DNA of 6,728 nucleotides from Pseudomonadota bacterium (GTDB lineage: Bacteria; Pseudomonadota; Gammaproteobacteria; Burkholderiales; Rhodocyclaceae). The notes below the pieces were generated by a model. It was not told the DNA's origin and searched no databases. It saw only the letters and a list, made by a program, of their open reading frames with translations. Made by a program: the position numbers and the translations under genes. This document shows, piece after piece, positions 5,712 through 6,728 of the stretch. Positions within the stretch are counted from its first letter, which is position 1, and each line of letters starts with the position of its first letter. The DNA lies in contig JAUPVD010000422.1 of assembly GCA_030917225.1 (NCBI GenBank), positions 1-6,728 on the forward strand, written 5' to 3'.

Positions 5712-6053
5712 TCAATGTTTTCCTTCGCGAGCCATGTTGATGCTGTAGCGCGGAATTTCGATCACCAGAGGTGTTTCGGCCACTTCCGCCTGACACGACA
5801 GGCGCGAATTCGGTTCCAAGCCCCAAGCCTTGTCGAGCATGTCTTCCTCCAGATCTTCTGCCGCTTCAAGCGACTTGAACCCTTCTCGCACGACGACGTG
5901 GCACGTGGTGCAGGCACAGGACATCTCGCAGGCGTGCTCGATGGCGATGCCGTTTTCGAGCAGCGCCTGGCAGATCGTCTTGCCGGGCTCGACTTCAAGC
6001 ACCGCGCCCTCCGGACAGAGTTCAACGTGCGGCAGCACGATCATCTGCGTCAT
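5712..6053 (-). CDS. fdx: ISC-system [2Fe-2S] ferredoxin
   Basis: This 113-residue cytoplasmic adrenodoxin-type ferredoxin carries electrons for iron-sulfur cluster assembly on IscU. The cluster ligands are Cys42, Cys48, Cys51 (in [13 protein letters not shown]) and Cys87 (in RLSCQAE), at the same positions as in E. coli Fdx. The conserved Cys46 is present too. Other family blocks are ILPH-like [15 protein letters not shown] (6-20), the [11 protein letters not shown] segment (71-81) and the tail EIPRYSIN (99-106). The ATG at 6053 overlaps the hscA stop as ATGA and has a strong Shine-Dalgarno AGGAG (6065-6061) seven bases upstream, inside the hscA coding end. It is co-transcribed with hscA and probably with the downstream iscX. 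Confidence 0.97.
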   Translation of the reverse strand: MTQMIVLPHVELCPEGAVLEVEPGKTICQALLENGIAIEHACEMSCACTTCHVVVREGFKSLEAAEDLEEDMLDKAWGLEPNSRLSCQAEVAETPLVIEIPRYSINMAREGKH

Positions 6054-6728
6054 GCTTGTTCTCCTTTGGCTTCCAATCCGTTGCCGAGTTCCTCAACACG
6101 ACGCCCCGCAAGCGCCCGCCTGATCGATTTGTCCATGCGGCGGGCAGCAAATTCCTTGGTTTCGGCTTCCAGATCGTCCATCGCCAGTGTGACATGCCGG
6201 CGGTTTTCACCCTGCGCGACTTCCTGCAGCTTGGTGATGGCGACATCGATACGCCCGCGCTCTTCGGCGGAAACCAGTTCGCCGTCGCTCTGCAGTGCGG
6301 CCTGGACGGCCTCGACCAGACGTTTGGCCTCGACCTGCGCTTCGGCCAGCGCCCGGCGGAAGGCGTCGTCCTTGGCGTGCTCCATCGAATCCTTGAGCAT
6401 GCCGGCGATTTCGTCGTCGGAAAGGCCGTAGGACGGCTTCACCGTTACCGAGGCTTCGACACCGGAAGTCTGTTCGCAGGCGGAGACCGACAGCAGGCCA
6501 TCAGCATCGACCTGGAAGGTGACGCGGATGCGCGCCGCGCCGGCCGCCATCGGCGGAATGCCCTTCAGCTCGAATCGGGCGAGCGAGCGGCAATCGGCCA
6601 CCAGCTCGCGCTCGCCCTGCACCACGTGCAGCGCCATCGCGGTCTGGCCGTCCTTGAAGGTGGTGAAGTCCTGCGCGCGGGCGCTCGGGATGCTGCTGTT
6701 GCGCGGAATGATCTTCTCGACCAGGCCG
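6050..6728 (-). CDS. hscA: Fe-S assembly Hsp70 chaperone HscA, C-terminal part
   Basis: This is a partial gene: the last 225 codons, with the 5-prime part beyond the right edge. The frame stays open from 6728, reading [14 protein letters not shown] and [11 protein letters not shown], the start of the Hsp70 substrate-binding beta domain. The conserved blocks [22 protein letters not shown] and the [12 protein letters not shown] linker follow. The helical lid ends in [14 protein letters not shown], a signature of HscA rather than DnaK. HscA, with the J-protein HscB, binds the LPPVK motif of IscU and uses ATP to promote cluster release to target proteins. The nucleotide-binding domain is not in view. 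The stop TGA (6052-6050) overlaps the fdx start, placing it first in the visible hscA-fdx-iscX-DUF2237 run. E. coli HscA is 616 residues, so roughly the last third is visible. Confidence 0.96.
   Translation of the reverse strand, partial: GLVEKIIPRNSSIPSARAQDFTTFKDGQTAMALHVVQGERELVADCRSLARFELKGIPPMAAGAARIRVTFQVDADGLLSVSACEQTSGVEASVTVKPSYGLSDDEIAGMLKDSMEHAKDDAFRRALAEAQVEAKRLVEAVQAALQSDGELVSAEERGRIDVAITKLQEVAQGENRRHVTLAMDDLEAETKEFAARRMDKSIRRALAGRRVEELGNGLEAKGEQA

Noticed and set aside
5715..6431. Plus-strand open frame of 238 codons opposite fdx and hscA
   Set aside because: It spans two well-conserved genes on the other strand; its Ser/Arg-rich translation is typical of a shadow frame.

Overview
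The window is GC-rich, gene-dense DNA. It reads as ordinary chromosome of a betaproteobacterium, possibly of the Rhodocyclaceae/Azonexaceae type. That placement is inferred from protein similarity recalled from memory and from the isc gene order; no search was run. No tRNA, rRNA, CRISPR array, insertion sequence or phage gene was seen.

Left part (1-2891): the start of a minus-strand gene for an exported type I periplasmic substrate-binding protein runs off the left edge. It diverges across about 80 bp from a large plus-strand hybrid histidine kinase. The kinase has two membrane segments around a helical periplasmic region, then PAS, HisKA, HATPase_c and two complete receiver domains, with no HPt domain. 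Having a binding-protein gene back to back with a kinase that has a periplasmic sensor suggests, without proof, a sensing pair of the TorT/TorS kind.

Middle part (2892-4994): after a 187-bp gap come two plus-strand biosynthetic genes. One encodes a class I DAHP synthase of the AroF/AroG/AroH family (entry to the shikimate pathway). The other encodes phosphoserine phosphatase SerB (last step of serine synthesis). They overlap as TGATG, so they are very likely co-transcribed and translationally coupled.

Right part (4987-6728): the distal end of an iron-sulfur cluster (isc) operon lies on the minus strand, in the order hscA (3-prime part only), fdx, iscX, and a DUF2237-family gene. hscA and fdx overlap as ATGA. 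iscX and the DUF2237 gene are 15 bp apart, with a good Shine-Dalgarno between them. The fdx-iscX junction is the exception: 119 bp with three inverted repeats, one of which would bury the iscX ribosome binding site. The last gene of this operon converges on serB and the two stop-codon ends overlap by 8 bp, leaving no room for a terminator.

Most of the window is well-understood housekeeping. The least-explained points are the fdx-iscX spacer with its two competing hairpins, the cysteine-rich DUF2237 protein attached to the isc operon, and the possible binding-protein/kinase partnership at the left edge.
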